Positions 1-8,301 of a stretch of DNA of 36,503 bases are shown here, piece after piece. Below the pieces are notes generated by a model. That model ran no database searches. It was not told where the DNA came from and saw nothing but the letters and a program-made list of their open reading frames with translations. This stretch comes from Promethearchaeota archaeon. Its GTDB lineage: Archaea; Asgardarchaeota; Lokiarchaeia; Sigynarchaeales; SOKP01. Made by a program: the position numbers and the translations under genes. How positions within the stretch are numbered: position 1 is the first letter of the stretch; each line of letters starts with the position of its first letter. The stretch spans positions 1 through 36,503 of the forward strand of contig JAUWBH010000041.1 in the NCBI GenBank assembly GCA_030605085.1, in the 5' to 3' direction.

Positions 1-293
1 TCGCATTCCAACGCTTCTGTGTCGTTTCCTGTTTGTTTAAAGAAAGTTGTACCGTCTTTAAAGATTTTATTAACTAATTCCATTGAATTCAAAAATTCCT
101 CCGTCGTTTTAACCGTGTTCGCTTCAAAATAGAGGGTGTTGAGAATTTCAACGTAAATTTCCATTGCTCTCGCAGCGTTTTTTTTATTAATACAAGATTT
201 TGCTGCTTGTTCGTAGAGTAATAACGATTTTAAGTAGTTTTCCTCTGCTCGCGCTTTTTCTAATAAAGCTTCTTCACTTCTCTCTGAAGGCAT
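1..293 (-). CDS. Partial TPR-like helical protein (N-terminal part only)
   Basis: The frame is open from an ATG at 293 through the window edge, giving 97 residues with no stop, so the 3' end lies outside. The start MPSERSEEALLEKA is chosen because the ATG at 300 is followed at once by a stop. The sequence is helical and rich in Ala, Glu, Lys and Tyr, with spaced aromatic/Ala positions (NYLKSLLLYEQAAKSC, then AARAMEIYVEIL) that resemble tetratricopeptide or MIT-like helical hairpins. Such repeats usually mediate protein-protein contacts. No catalytic motif is visible. The TPR call is inference from the pattern only; it could be another alpha-solenoid. Confidence 0.6.
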   Translation of the reverse strand, partial: MPSERSEEALLEKARAEENYLKSLLLYEQAAKSCINKKNAARAMEIYVEILNTLYFEANTVKTTEEFLNSMELVNKIFKDGTTFFKQTGNDTEALEC

Positions 294-360
294 TTCACAT
301 CGATTAATACGTATATTTTAACCTTTATTACGTAAAACGAATTTCTTAGAATGATAAATA

Positions 361-480
361 AACATTCAATTCAATTTATATGTCTTATCTTCTTTCGTAA
401 TTATTTCGAAAAATTTATTGCAAATTTTAAAATATTGGCAAATACAGATTAAATTTATATCTGCATATTTTAAAGAAAAA
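361..480 (+). repeat. Promoter repeat copy R1 (orphan)
   Basis: About 120 bases closely match 1113-1216 and 1964-2095 (shared stretches CTTCTTTCGTAATTATTTCG and CAAATTTTAAAATATT). In the other two copies the repeat ends in an ATG that opens a nucleotidyltransferase frame. Here it is followed by ATG at 481 and an 11-codon frame (MADLESETKFY, stop at 514-516), so it may mark the scar of a lost gene. It contains an AAATTTATAT TATA-like element. Confidence 0.75.
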
Positions 481-528
481 ATGGCAGACTTAGAATCTGA
501 AACGAAATTCTATTGATTTTTAAGAACT

Positions 529-1047
529 TTAAAAATAACGATCTTTTATAATCTCATAAAATACGCTAAATTCTAATTGCTCCTTTTCGATTAAATCCAA
601 AAATTCAGATTTTTTAATTTTTTTTGATTTTATTTGATTTAATATTTGTGGAATTCTTAGTTTTGTTTTTGTTGTGTAAGAATCTTGGTCTAAAAGTAAG
701 AGATAAACCTTTTTGATGTTGCTATCAGTTAAAATTTTAGTGATAAAATCATCAATATCCTGTAACCGAAGTGTCCTATGTGAGAATCTAATAAATCCCT
801 CATTAGATGCAAGAGTTTCTCTGAATAATGGATATAAGGCATGGCATAGTTCACAAGCTTCATTTTCTTCATTTTTAACTTTCGGATCAAAAAAGTATAT
901 TGGAATATCATACATAGGATCCCAATATGCTTTTTCAAGAAAATCTTCTTTAATTTCTTTTAATAATCTCTCTTTATAAAGCTTTTTCCATGTTCCTTGA
1001 GCAAAAATAAGAACGCAAAAATGCCCGAAGGATCCAAATCTCCACAT
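529..1047 (-). CDS. Hypothetical protein, 172 aa
   Basis: Complete frame starting at ATG 1047; the region just upstream is AT-rich and compatible with a promoter. The N-terminus is hydrophobic and aromatic (WRFGSFGHFCVLIF) but has no clear signal peptide. A CxxC pair (CELC) lies near residue 66, and the C-terminal half is Lys-rich with a hydrophobic strand (KKVYLLLLDQD). I do not recognise the family. It lies between two promoter repeats of a toxin-antitoxin locus on the opposite strand and may be accessory. Codon use looks like neighbouring genes, so I think it is a real gene of unknown function. Confidence 0.6.
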   Translation of the reverse strand: MWRFGSFGHFCVLIFAQGTWKKLYKERLLKEIKEDFLEKAYWDPMYDIPIYFFDPKVKNEENEACELCHALYPLFRETLASNEGFIRFSHRTLRLQDIDDFITKILTDSNIKKVYLLLLDQDSYTTKTKLRIPQILNQIKSKKIKKSEFLDLIEKEQLEFSVFYEIIKDRYF

Positions 1048-1112
1048 CTTTTCTATTATATTTTACATTCTAAATATTTTTTATTCATATGATTCATTAT
1101 TACAGTAGAAGA

Positions 1113-1251
1113 TCTTCTTTCATTATTATTTCGAAAAATTTTATTGCAAATTTTAAAATATTAGCAAATACAAATTAAATTTATATCTACATATTTTAAA
1201 AAAGATATAATAAATAATGATATCCGAAAAAGATAAGAATATAATATTAAT
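1113..1251 (+). repeat. Promoter repeat copy R2 driving mntA
   Basis: Second copy of the repeated promoter segment. It runs from CTTCTTTC into the first codons of the nucleotidyltransferase gene. The TATA-like element AAATTTATAT is at about 1178-1186, some 30 bases before the ATG at 1217, so the transcript would have a very short leader. Identity to copy R3 continues through the first ten codons, showing that promoter and gene start were duplicated together. Confidence 0.75.
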
Positions 1252-1483
1252 GTATGCGAAAAAATATAACTTAGAAAAAGTTATTCTTTTCGGCTCATCG
1301 AAAGAGAGAATCGATGCACGAGATATAGATATTGGTGTGAGAGGTGTATCTCCTCAGCTATTTTTCGATTTTTGTTGGGAATTATACAGAGATTTATCTA
1401 AACCTGTAGATATTATTGACTTAAGTAAAGATTGTTTATTCAATAAATTAATAGAGCAAGATGGGTTAATATTATATGGCTAG
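1217..1483 (+). CDS. mntA: MntA-type minimal nucleotidyltransferase antitoxin
   Basis: 88-residue minimal nucleotidyltransferase (MNT) of the polymerase-beta fold. The signature GSS at residues 26-28 is followed by D36-I-D38, and a third acidic position lies in VDIID (65-68). In characterised MntA-HepT modules the MNT protein neutralises HepT by adding AMP units to a Tyr of the toxin. The next gene overlaps by 8 bases (ATGGCTAG), the normal operon layout of this module, and that partner carries the target Tyr. The GS-to-DxD spacing is 8 residues, slightly shorter than the usual 10. Transcription should come from promoter repeat R2. Family assignment is firm; antitoxin activity is inferred from context. 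Confidence 0.9.
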   Translation: MISEKDKNIILMYAKKYNLEKVILFGSSKERIDARDIDIGVRGVSPQLFFDFCWELYRDLSKPVDIIDLSKDCLFNKLIEQDGLILYG

Positions 1484-1907
1484 TGTTAAAAATAAGATTC
1501 TTGCGGAGATTGAAAATATTGAAAAAGTTTTAACTGAGCTAGAAAAAGTGAGAGATAAACCAAGCAAAGATCTCGTAGTTCTTGTTGGAATTGGAGCTTT
1601 TCTTCAAAATATCTATACAGGGATGGAAAATATTTTGAAACAAATGTTATTACATCAAAAAATATTGATCCCTGAGTCACCAACATGGCATAAAGATTTA
1701 TTGAATTTAGCTGTTGATAACAATTTAATATCAAACGAAACTGTTGATAAAATAGGTAAGTATCTGTTTTTTCGCCATTTCTTCACGCACGCTTATGGAT
1801 TTCTTATAGATGAGGAGAAATTAAAACCTCTAATGGAAGACATCTCAGACATTTATTCTGAGTTTAAAAGAGAAGTAGACAAGTATCTCTCAAAAGTCAA
1901 AGAATGA
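1476..1907 (+). CDS. hepT: HepT-type HEPN ribonuclease toxin
   Basis: 143-residue HEPN protein. The catalytic signature Rx4HxY is intact: R100, H105 and Y107 in RHFFTHAY. In the family Arg and His form the RNase active site of a HEPN dimer and Tyr is the residue AMPylated by the paired MNT. The rest is all-helical, as expected for a four-helix HEPN bundle. The start ATG overlaps the end of mntA by 8 bases, so translation is probably coupled. The complete motif suggests an active toxin. Downstream, promoter copy R3 and a broken mntA follow. Confidence 0.9.
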   Translation: MASVKNKILAEIENIEKVLTELEKVRDKPSKDLVVLVGIGAFLQNIYTGMENILKQMLLHQKILIPESPTWHKDLLNLAVDNNLISNETVDKIGKYLFFRHFFTHAYGFLIDEEKLKPLMEDISDIYSEFKREVDKYLSKVKE

Positions 1908-1963
1908 ATTCATCTAAACAATATAAACAATTTTCTTTTTAAACCTTGATTTAGAAATAAATT

Positions 1964-2128
1964 AAACATTCAGTTCAATTTATATGTCTTATCTTCTTTC
2001 GTAATTATTTCAAAAAATTTTATTGAAAATTTTAAAATATTAGTAAATACAAATTAAATCTATATCTGCATATTTTAAAAAAGATATAATAAATAATGAT
2101 ATCCGAAAAAGATAAGAAGATAATATTA
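1964..2128 (+). repeat. Promoter repeat copy R3
   Basis: Third and longest copy. It matches R1 over the left part (ACATTCAGTTCAATTTATAT) and R2 over the right part, including AAAGATATAATAAATAATG and the first codons of the nucleotidyltransferase. It begins about 55 bases after hepT. The three copies span 1.8 kb and suggest duplication or repeated insertion at this locus. Confidence 0.75.
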
Positions 2129-2254
2129 TCCTGTTTTTATAACGCATTTAAACAAGAAATTAAAATTTTTAACTACGAAACGTTTACGAATAACCTTAAA
2201 TTAAAAGAAAGAAATATAGGAGAAAAAAAGACACCAATGGATTTCTACATCTAA
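2096..2254 (+). pseudogene. Truncated mntA-like remnant
   Basis: The ATG at 2096 opens a 52-codon frame whose first eleven residues, MISEKDKKIIL, nearly copy the intact mntA at 1217 (MISEKDKNIIL). The sequence then diverges (SCFYNAFKQEIKIF and onward) and lacks the GSS and DxD motifs, so it cannot be a working nucleotidyltransferase. The frame stops at 2252-2254, only 22 bases from the end of the convergent oxidoreductase gene. I read it as the 5' stub of a second mntA copy fused to unrelated sequence. Confidence 0.65.
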
Positions 2255-2276
2255 ATCATATGCTGAATTAACCACT

Positions 2277-3995
2277 TTATTCACCTTTAATTGAATTTTT
2301 TATTTTTTCACATAGCTCTTCCACAGAAAAAACATACCCACTATATTTTAAGATACTCTTATCAATAGGAATATGGGTTTCCAATTCTAGCAGTTTAGCA
2401 AATTGAGCGTTTGGATTACTTTCAATTACAACCTTTAATTTTGCTTTTGAAAGATAATCTTTAGCGCTCGAATGTATTGGATGTATTTGTTTAAAATGTA
2501 AAAATGCTATATTTTCATTATTTAACCTTTCAACAGCTTCTTTAATTAAATAATAACTACTACCCCATCCAATTAATAATATATCATAGTTATCATTTCC
2601 AATAAATTCAGGGGGAATAGATATTCTTTTAATTAATTCTAATTTCTTAAATCTTTTTTCTACAGTTTTTTCTCTTATAATCGGATCTTCAGTTATGTCC
2701 CCCTCCTCTGTGTGAGTGTGGCTGTCGGCATCTACCAGACCCTCACCATAACCAGGAATGCTAAATGGGGAAATACCGCTATCCGTAAATCGATATCTTT
2801 CGTAAGTCGAATCTGTTTTTACAAAAAACTTTTTAACTTCTAAGTTTTCATGGTCAAGAGAACGAATATTATAATAAGAATCTATAATGTATTGATCTGT
2901 TAATATAAAAACTGGAATTTGAAATTCCTGGGTTAAGTTAAACGCTTTTTGAGTTAATTTGAACGCGTCTTCAATAGTTCCTGGAGCAAATATTATTCTT
3001 GGGAAATATCCTGCTCCTGCGTACAACACTAGTTCAATATCTTCTTGTGCTACTCGAGTTGGCATTCCAGTCGCAGGTCCGGGTCGCTGCCCTACTAGAA
3101 ATACAATCGGTAATTCTGCCATTCCGGCTAAACTTACACCCTCACACATTAATGAAAAACCACCTCCAGAAGTAGAAACAAAAGCTCTCGCTCCAGCATA
3201 AGAAGCTCCTAAAGCCTTATTTATTACACTAATCTCATCCTCAGACTGATCAACTATAATTGAAAAATCAAGTCCATGTTGAGCAAGAAAGGTACCTACG
3301 CCTGTAGATGGTGCCATAGGATAAAATGTAACGAAATTAGCGCCTCCTGCAATTGTTCCTAAAGCTACCGCTTCTCTACCATCAAGAATATAATCCTCAG
3401 CAACCTCAGAATTTTTCTCCATGTCGAAACTTCTTTTTAATTTCCCTTGCTTTACTAATTGATCGTAGATATCGTATCCTTCGTTAGCGGCTTCAATATT
3501 TTCATTAATAACTGTTTGACCCTTTTTCTTAAAAGTTTCGGTAAGTGCTTCATATAGTTTCTTTTTATCTGCATTGAGGATAGCACATATCAAACCTAAT
3601 GAAACTATATTTGTAAGTATTTTACTCCCAATTTTAATAGCAATTTCTTGAAAGGGAATTTCAATTTTTTCACATTCAATTTCTTGAGCAGATTCAATAT
3701 ACTGTTTTTCTCCAAGAATAATTGTTTGATCTGATACTCTATATTTAACATGAGGGATTGCTTCTTCGTTTAGAGGTATTAAGATATCAATTCTATCTAC
3801 AAAGGCGCGAACTGGTTTTGATGCAACTCTTATTGATGTGGAATTAACTCCTCCACGAACTCTTGACATATATTCTCTGGTGGCAAATACATTAAGTCCA
3901 GATCTTTTAAGAGTCTTTGTTAATAACGATTCTACGGTTTGAATTCCTTGACCAGCCGCCCCGCAGAGAACAATTGAAACGTCTTCAATCGTCAT
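2277..3995 (-). CDS. korA: 2-oxoacid:ferredoxin oxidoreductase, gamma-alpha fusion (KorA-like)
   Basis: 572 residues in two parts. Residues 1-190 form a gamma-type domain (LCGAAGQGIQTVE near the N-terminus, then YMSRVRGGVNST). Residues from about 205 form the alpha subunit (DGREAVALGTIAGGANF, FYPMAPSTGVG, GQRPGPATGMPTRVAQ). This is the architecture of 2-oxoglutarate:ferredoxin oxidoreductase alpha subunits, which oxidatively decarboxylate a 2-oxoacid to acyl-CoA and reduce ferredoxin. The divergent sucCD genes upstream suggest 2-oxoglutarate to succinyl-CoA to succinate. The TPP-binding beta subunit, normally the next gene, is absent: the 3' end abuts the toxin-antitoxin debris. A beta subunit elsewhere must complete the enzyme. 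Exact substrate (2-oxoglutarate or another 2-oxoacid) is inference. Confidence 0.88.
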   Translation of the reverse strand: MTIEDVSIVLCGAAGQGIQTVESLLTKTLKRSGLNVFATREYMSRVRGGVNSTSIRVASKPVRAFVDRIDILIPLNEEAIPHVKYRVSDQTIILGEKQYIESAQEIECEKIEIPFQEIAIKIGSKILTNIVSLGLICAILNADKKKLYEALTETFKKKGQTVINENIEAANEGYDIYDQLVKQGKLKRSFDMEKNSEVAEDYILDGREAVALGTIAGGANFVTFYPMAPSTGVGTFLAQHGLDFSIIVDQSEDEISVINKALGASYAGARAFVSTSGGGFSLMCEGVSLAGMAELPIVFLVGQRPGPATGMPTRVAQEDIELVLYAGAGYFPRIIFAPGTIEDAFKLTQKAFNLTQEFQIPVFILTDQYIIDSYYNIRSLDHENLEVKKFFVKTDSTYERYRFTDSGISPFSIPGYGEGLVDADSHTHTEEGDITEDPIIREKTVEKRFKKLELIKRISIPPEFIGNDNYDILLIGWGSSYYLIKEAVERLNNENIAFLHFKQIHPIHSSAKDYLSKAKLKVVIESNPNAQFAKLLELETHIPIDKSILKYSGYVFSVEELCEKIKNSIKGE

Positions 3996-4191
3996 AATTC
4001 TTCCCTAAAAAGGTTCTATATAGTTTACGATACAATATTGAATAAACTTTTAAATACGAGATTTATTTCGTTTTTTTGTATAATTTGGTTTGATTTCGTT
4101 ATAAAGACTTTGGTAATAGTTTATAAGTAAATAAAGTGATTAAAAAGTAATTATAGAATATTACGATAAGTTTTATTAATCAAAATAAACC

Positions 4192-4226
4192 TTTATATTT
4201 AATTTAGAATTGGAAGGGATGGTGAT
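4192..4226 (+). promoter_or_regulatory. sucCD promoter and ribosome-binding site
   Basis: TATA-like TTTATATTTA at 4192-4201 lies about 30 bases before the sucC ATG at 4227, so the leader must be very short. GGAAGGG at 4212-4218 and GGTGAT touching the ATG are candidate ribosome-binding sites. The 231-base divergent region 3996-4226 also must hold the promoter of the oxidoreductase on the other strand. Confidence 0.5.
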
Positions 4227-5351
4227 ATGCGCCTTCTTGAATATGAGAGTAAAGAAGTCTTTCAAAAATTTGATATTCCCTTAGCAAATAATGTAGTCAT
4301 TGAAAATGCTGAGGATATTAAAGAAAAAATTGAAACGTTTTCTTATCCGGCTATAATTAAATCTCAAATCGCAATTGGAAGTAGAAAGAAAGCAGGTTTG
4401 ATAAAAATCGCTCAAAGTAAGGATGAGGCGACTTCTTTATGTAATGAATTTTTTAGTAAAGTCGTAGGAGGATATCAAGTAGAAGCAATTCTTATTGAAG
4501 AATTAGTTGATATTAAACAGGAATATTATTGTTCAATTGCTTTAGATGCTTCTGGAAGGCAATTTTATATAATAGCAAGTGCAGAAGGCGGGATTGATAT
4601 TGAAGAAGTTGCTGCTAATCGTCCTGAAGCGATTGTTAAAGAGAATTTTTCATTTACCAAAGGATTGAAAAAAAAATTGGCTAAAGATGTGGCTAAAAGG
4701 CTTGGATTTTCAGATAATTTTTTAGATTATGCTGTTGATATATTTCTTAAATTATGGGAGATAACAGTCAAAATGGAAGCTCAACTTGTTGAAATAAACC
4801 CATTAGTACTTACTCCTAAAAGTATTATCGCAGTGGATGGAAAAATGATAGTGGATGATGACGCTGCGTTTCGTCAACCATTAATACAAAAAATATTAGA
4901 AAGAAAACTCACAGATTTAGAGAAATTAGCAAAACAAGCAGGATTCTCATTCGTAGAATTAGATGGAGAGATCGGAATATTAGCAAACGGGGCTGGTTTG
5001 ACGATGGCATTACTTGATGTTTTATCTCAGCTTGGATTAAAAGCTGCTAATTTTTTAGATGTAGGTGGAGGTGCAACCAAGGAGCGAGTTTATAAAGCAC
5101 TTGAAATAATTTTTAAGCTAAATCCAAAGTGTATATTAATAAATATATTTGGAGGTATAACTCGTTGTGATATCGTTGCTGAAGCCATAATACAAGCATT
5201 AAACGATTTTGAAGACGCTCCACCCATGGTAATAAGATTAGCTGGAACTAATGAAAAAGAAGGAATAGCTCTTCTTAAAAATGAAGGTATAAATGCTTTT
5301 AAGGAAGTAATGGAAGCAGTTAAAAAAGTAAAGGAAGTATTAGGGGATTAA
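4227..5351 (+). CDS. sucC: Succinate-CoA ligase (ADP-forming), beta subunit
   Basis: 374 residues, close to the usual 385-390. An N-terminal ATP-grasp domain starts MRLLEYESKEVFQKFDIPL and shows the nucleotide-binding stretch PAIIKSQIAIGSRKKAG, then VEINPLVLT before the C-terminal CoA-ligase domain (ANFLDVGGGA, INIFGGITRCD), all typical of SucC. With SucD it forms the heteromer that converts succinyl-CoA, ADP and phosphate to succinate, CoA and ATP, or the reverse. It is translated just ahead of sucD (1-base gap) and faces a KorA-like gene, which supports a role with 2-oxoglutarate. A malate-CoA ligase (MtkA) is a less likely alternative because the families are close. Confidence 0.93.
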   Translation: MRLLEYESKEVFQKFDIPLANNVVIENAEDIKEKIETFSYPAIIKSQIAIGSRKKAGLIKIAQSKDEATSLCNEFFSKVVGGYQVEAILIEELVDIKQEYYCSIALDASGRQFYIIASAEGGIDIEEVAANRPEAIVKENFSFTKGLKKKLAKDVAKRLGFSDNFLDYAVDIFLKLWEITVKMEAQLVEINPLVLTPKSIIAVDGKMIVDDDAAFRQPLIQKILERKLTDLEKLAKQAGFSFVELDGEIGILANGAGLTMALLDVLSQLGLKAANFLDVGGGATKERVYKALEIIFKLNPKCILINIFGGITRCDIVAEAIIQALNDFEDAPPMVIRLAGTNEKEGIALLKNEGINAFKEVMEAVKKVKEVLGD

Positions 5352-5352
5352 T

Positions 5353-6213
5353 TTGTATATTAGTGAAAATTCCAAAGTTTTAGTTCAAGGTATCACAGGA
5401 AGCCAGGGAAGATTTCACACTAAAATAATGTTAGACTATGGTACTAAAATCGTAGCTGGAGTGAGTCCTAAAAAAGGTGGACAAGAAGTTCACGGAGTTC
5501 CCGTCTTTAATACAGTCAAAGAAGCAATTCAAACAACAAGTTGTGACACAAGTATAATTTTTGTTCCAGCAAGATTTTGCTTCGGAGCTGTTGAAGAAAG
5601 TTTGTATTCAGGTATTAAAATTACTTGTATTATTACCGAAAATGTTCCTGTTCTCGATATGGTTCGACTCGTGGAGATGGCGAGTGAAAGAAATTTACAT
5701 ATAGTAGGTCCAAATTGTCCAGGAATGCTTATACCTGATAAAATAAAATTAGGAATTATGCCAAGTGATCTATGTCACTATGGTAAAGTAGCGATCATTT
5801 CAAAAAGTGGCACGCTCTCGTATGAAATAACGAAAGCAATAGGGAACGCTGAGATTGGAGTCTCGGCTTTTGTTGGAATAGGGGGGGATCCTGTTAGAGG
5901 AAAAACTATGGTTGAAGCAGTTGAATATTATTCAAATGATTCAAATACGGAATTGATCGTGTTAATTGGGGAGATTGGAAGTAATGAGGAAGAAAAAACA
6001 GCAGAGTTTATCAAAAATAATGTGTCTAAACCTGTTATAGCTTATATAGCTGGAAAAAGCGCTCCAGAGGGTAAAAGAATGGGGCATGCAGGGGCAATTA
6101 TATCAGGTGATTTTGGAACTGCGCAAAGTAAAATTAAGGCTCTTAAAAAAGTGGGAGCTCTAATAGCAGATTTACCTTGGGATGTGCCAGACTTAATAAA
6201 AACTACACTTTAA
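5353..6213 (+). CDS. sucD: Succinate-CoA ligase, alpha subunit
   Basis: 286 residues, the normal length for SucD. The CoA-binding Rossmann domain begins with VLVQGITGSQGRFHTK, the middle has VGPNCPGML, and the phosphohistidine site is H245 in GKRMGHAGAIISGDFG. The start is TTG at 5353, one base after the sucC stop; AGGGGATT at the sucC end serves as its ribosome-binding site, so the two subunits are translationally coupled. It is the last gene of the pair; 39 bases later the convergent iron-sulfur operon ends. All catalytic features are intact. Confidence 0.95.
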   Translation: MYISENSKVLVQGITGSQGRFHTKIMLDYGTKIVAGVSPKKGGQEVHGVPVFNTVKEAIQTTSCDTSIIFVPARFCFGAVEESLYSGIKITCIITENVPVLDMVRLVEMASERNLHIVGPNCPGMLIPDKIKLGIMPSDLCHYGKVAIISKSGTLSYEITKAIGNAEIGVSAFVGIGGDPVRGKTMVEAVEYYSNDSNTELIVLIGEIGSNEEEKTAEFIKNNVSKPVIAYIAGKSAPEGKRMGHAGAIISGDFGTAQSKIKALKKVGALIADLPWDVPDLIKTTL

Positions 6214-6252
6214 AAAAAATAGAACTGAAATATAATAAATGGATAAAAAAAA

Positions 6253-6798
6253 TTATTTTCTTTGAGCTAAAAATGTACACATTTTATCGTTTGGTATTTC
6301 TTGAGTTTGACTAACCTCAACATCATCCATTTTAAGAATGTTAAAAATTATTTTCCACGTTGTTAAACATCCACCTTTACAAGGTAGTGATTTCAATTCT
6401 TCTCCAGACAAGGCTTCTTTTAGTTTGTTGTGAACCGTACATGTACCCTCTACAATTGAAAAGCTCAATTCTTTATTGTATGCTGTTTGGATTAACACAA
6501 CGCTCATTAAATGAATTGAAAGGCAAGCAATTTCTATAAATCTTTGAGCCTCATGTGGAAATCTTACTTCTCCCGTTTTTTCAGCAACTAACTTGACCAT
6601 TTCATATAAGTGATCTATATACTCGGGTTTCGTTCCTAATTCATAGGTTCTTTCCATCAGATTTTTTCCCCATTTCTCAAAAACCGAGACATTTTTTGAT
6701 TCAAGGTATTTCTCAGCAATTTTTACCCCAGCAAATTCATCTTCAATTGATTTAAAGAGCTCTTCAGGGAGATTATAATCAAATTTTGGTTGCATCAT
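6253..6798 (-). CDS. Cys-rich protein of unknown function in Fe-S operon
   Basis: 181 residues, helical, with Cys in IEIACLSIH, GTCTVHN, LPCKGGC and MCTFLAQ near the C-terminus. The spacing of the last four is reminiscent of L-2-amino-thiazoline-4-carboxylate-hydrolase-like or metal-binding helper proteins, but I cannot assign a family. Its ATG overlaps the stop of the upstream ferredoxin gene by 4 bases, so it is translated in the same operon as two ferredoxin-type proteins. That context points to a redox or metal-linked role. No membrane segment or signal peptide is visible. Confidence 0.75.
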   Translation of the reverse strand: MMQPKFDYNLPEELFKSIEDEFAGVKIAEKYLESKNVSVFEKWGKNLMERTYELGTKPEYIDHLYEMVKLVAEKTGEVRFPHEAQRFIEIACLSIHLMSVVLIQTAYNKELSFSIVEGTCTVHNKLKEALSGEELKSLPCKGGCLTTWKIIFNILKMDDVEVSQTQEIPNDKMCTFLAQRK

Positions 6799-7202
6799 AC
6801 TTTTTTCAACCCCTTATATGTTGAATCTAATTCTTCAATTTGTTTTTGGTTTTCCATTCCAACTTCTAATGATTCATATGGATGTTTGTATGGATGTTCT
6901 CCTTCTTTTACTTTAGGGACTTTAATTTCAACGGTTATCGCGTCTTCTGGGCAATTATTAGTGCATTCCATACAACCAATACACTTTGGGGCTGCAGAAC
7001 CTGCCACTAAATAATGTTTTGGGCTATTTGGATCTGGTTTCATATAAGCTCCTGACACATTTGGGTATGAGTGGACATGAAATACTCCTTGAGGGCATTT
7101 TGTATAACATTTATATCCACATATCATAGGTAGTTGGCATTTTTCCCTATCTACTTTAACTCTTATTGTAGGTATATCTAGATTTTTTATTTGTATTGCC
7201 AT
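6795..7202 (-). CDS. Ferredoxin-like protein with two cysteine clusters
   Basis: 135 residues. The N-terminal half has an unusual cluster CQLPMICGYKCYTKCP (Cx5-Cx3-Cx3-CP). The second half has a classical CIGCMECTNNCP, so two [4Fe-4S] clusters are likely. Between them lies a 40-residue insert with His, Tyr and Pro. The C-terminal 35 residues are charged and may contact a partner. It sits 12 bases after the upstream Fe-S protein and overlaps the next gene by 4 bases (ATGA), so the three form one operon. It should carry electrons for an unknown oxidoreductase; the partner enzyme is not evident. Confidence 0.85.
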   Translation of the reverse strand: MAIQIKNLDIPTIRVKVDREKCQLPMICGYKCYTKCPQGVFHVHSYPNVSGAYMKPDPNSPKHYLVAGSAAPKCIGCMECTNNCPEDAITVEIKVPKVKEGEHPYKHPYESLEVGMENQKQIEELDSTYKGLKKV

Positions 7203-7214
7203 CTATTCCACCTC

Positions 7215-8078
7215 CTACCAATCGTATCTTAGAATTGGGAAATCGCGTCTATTTTTTAACTCAATCGCATCAAAATCACAGACGCTTTCGCAGAGACCAC
7301 ATCCAAAACACATTTGAGAATCAAACTGTACCTTCCCTTTACGAATATTAGCTGCTATAGCACCAAACTGGCATCTCTGTATACATTTAAAGCATCCTGT
7401 ACAGTTTTCTTCATTATGGATTGCCACTCTTTCTCCTTTAATTAACTGTCGTTGTCCATACCGTAATCTATTTTCAATCGAAGCACAATCAGGTCGCGAA
7501 CAATTACATAGACCACCAATATAAGGACCACCATTCCTCATCCCAAAATTCATCAGATTTTGAACTAATCCTTTTTTATTCCATTTAATAACCCATTCTC
7601 GGGCTTCATCATGGTCTACCCATTCTGCACCAGCAACATATCTTGCGGGTGTTTTCTGCCATCTCAACTTACCAATTCCCAGACCTAAGCAGGTCATTTT
7701 GGAACGATCTCTCTCCACATAACCATACTTAAATTTCCTACACTCACAATGAATGAAACAAATTGGCGAACTTATATCAATTAGATCTAAAGCATCTTGG
7801 AGGGTAAGTACTTGGGCACCTTGAACTTGAGTATGCAATCTATTAGCAGCTCGCATAAGATCAGGAAATCTTTCATCCTTAAGATTATAGGCATCTATTG
7901 CTTGAGCGATCATCGGACCCGCAGCAGCTTCATAAGCAGCAGTACCACCTTTTATCCTTTTAGATTTTTTCTTAGCTAAATCTACACGATTTCGATGATA
8001 CATGAAACGCGCATATCTTTTCGCATCTTTGAACCACACTCGTCCTGTTTTTGTGTGTGTAAAACATGTATCGCACAT
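7215..8078 (-). CDS. Large 4Fe-4S protein with C-terminal 2[4Fe-4S] ferredoxin domain
   Basis: 287 residues from ATG 8078. I prefer this start (MCDTCFTH) over the TTG at 8102 because AAGGGGAAG lies upstream of it as a ribosome-binding site. The N-terminus has CxxC. The middle has further Cys groups: HCECRK, a lone CLGLG, and CNCSRPDCA near residue 200. The C-terminal 55 residues are a standard dicluster ferredoxin: CTGCFKCIQRCQ and CFGCGLCESVCD. The many Cys in the unique region may bind another cluster. First gene of a three-gene operon with a ferredoxin and a Cys-rich protein. Function unknown, presumably electron transfer or a redox enzyme subunit in the cytoplasm. Confidence 0.85.
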   Translation of the reverse strand: MCDTCFTHTKTGRVWFKDAKRYARFMYHRNRVDLAKKKSKRIKGGTAAYEAAAGPMIAQAIDAYNLKDERFPDLMRAANRLHTQVQGAQVLTLQDALDLIDISSPICFIHCECRKFKYGYVERDRSKMTCLGLGIGKLRWQKTPARYVAGAEWVDHDEAREWVIKWNKKGLVQNLMNFGMRNGGPYIGGLCNCSRPDCASIENRLRYGQRQLIKGERVAIHNEENCTGCFKCIQRCQFGAIAANIRKGKVQFDSQMCFGCGLCESVCDFDAIELKNRRDFPILRYDW

Positions 8079-8301
8079 TTCTATCTTCCCCTTTCTTGTC
8101 AAAAAACTTTTTTTTTAATATTTATTAAATCATATTTAATTTTGATAAAATATAATACTTTTCATAAGAGACATGATAACTTTTTTAACACCGCTATGCG
8201 GAATCATTATTAGGATTAGTAAGGTACTAAATATTTAAATATGATAAGGATTGAGTTAATTATATTAATATTTTTAAATAATAGATTGAGATGAAATTAT
8301 T

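Noticed and set aside
2959..3201. 80-aa plus-strand ORF inside korA
   Set aside because: Antisense shadow of the conserved alpha-subunit core.
8078..8102. TTG 8102 as start of the large 4Fe-4S protein
   Set aside because: The ribosome-binding site AAGGGGAAG would then be inside the coding sequence; ATG 8078 is better placed.
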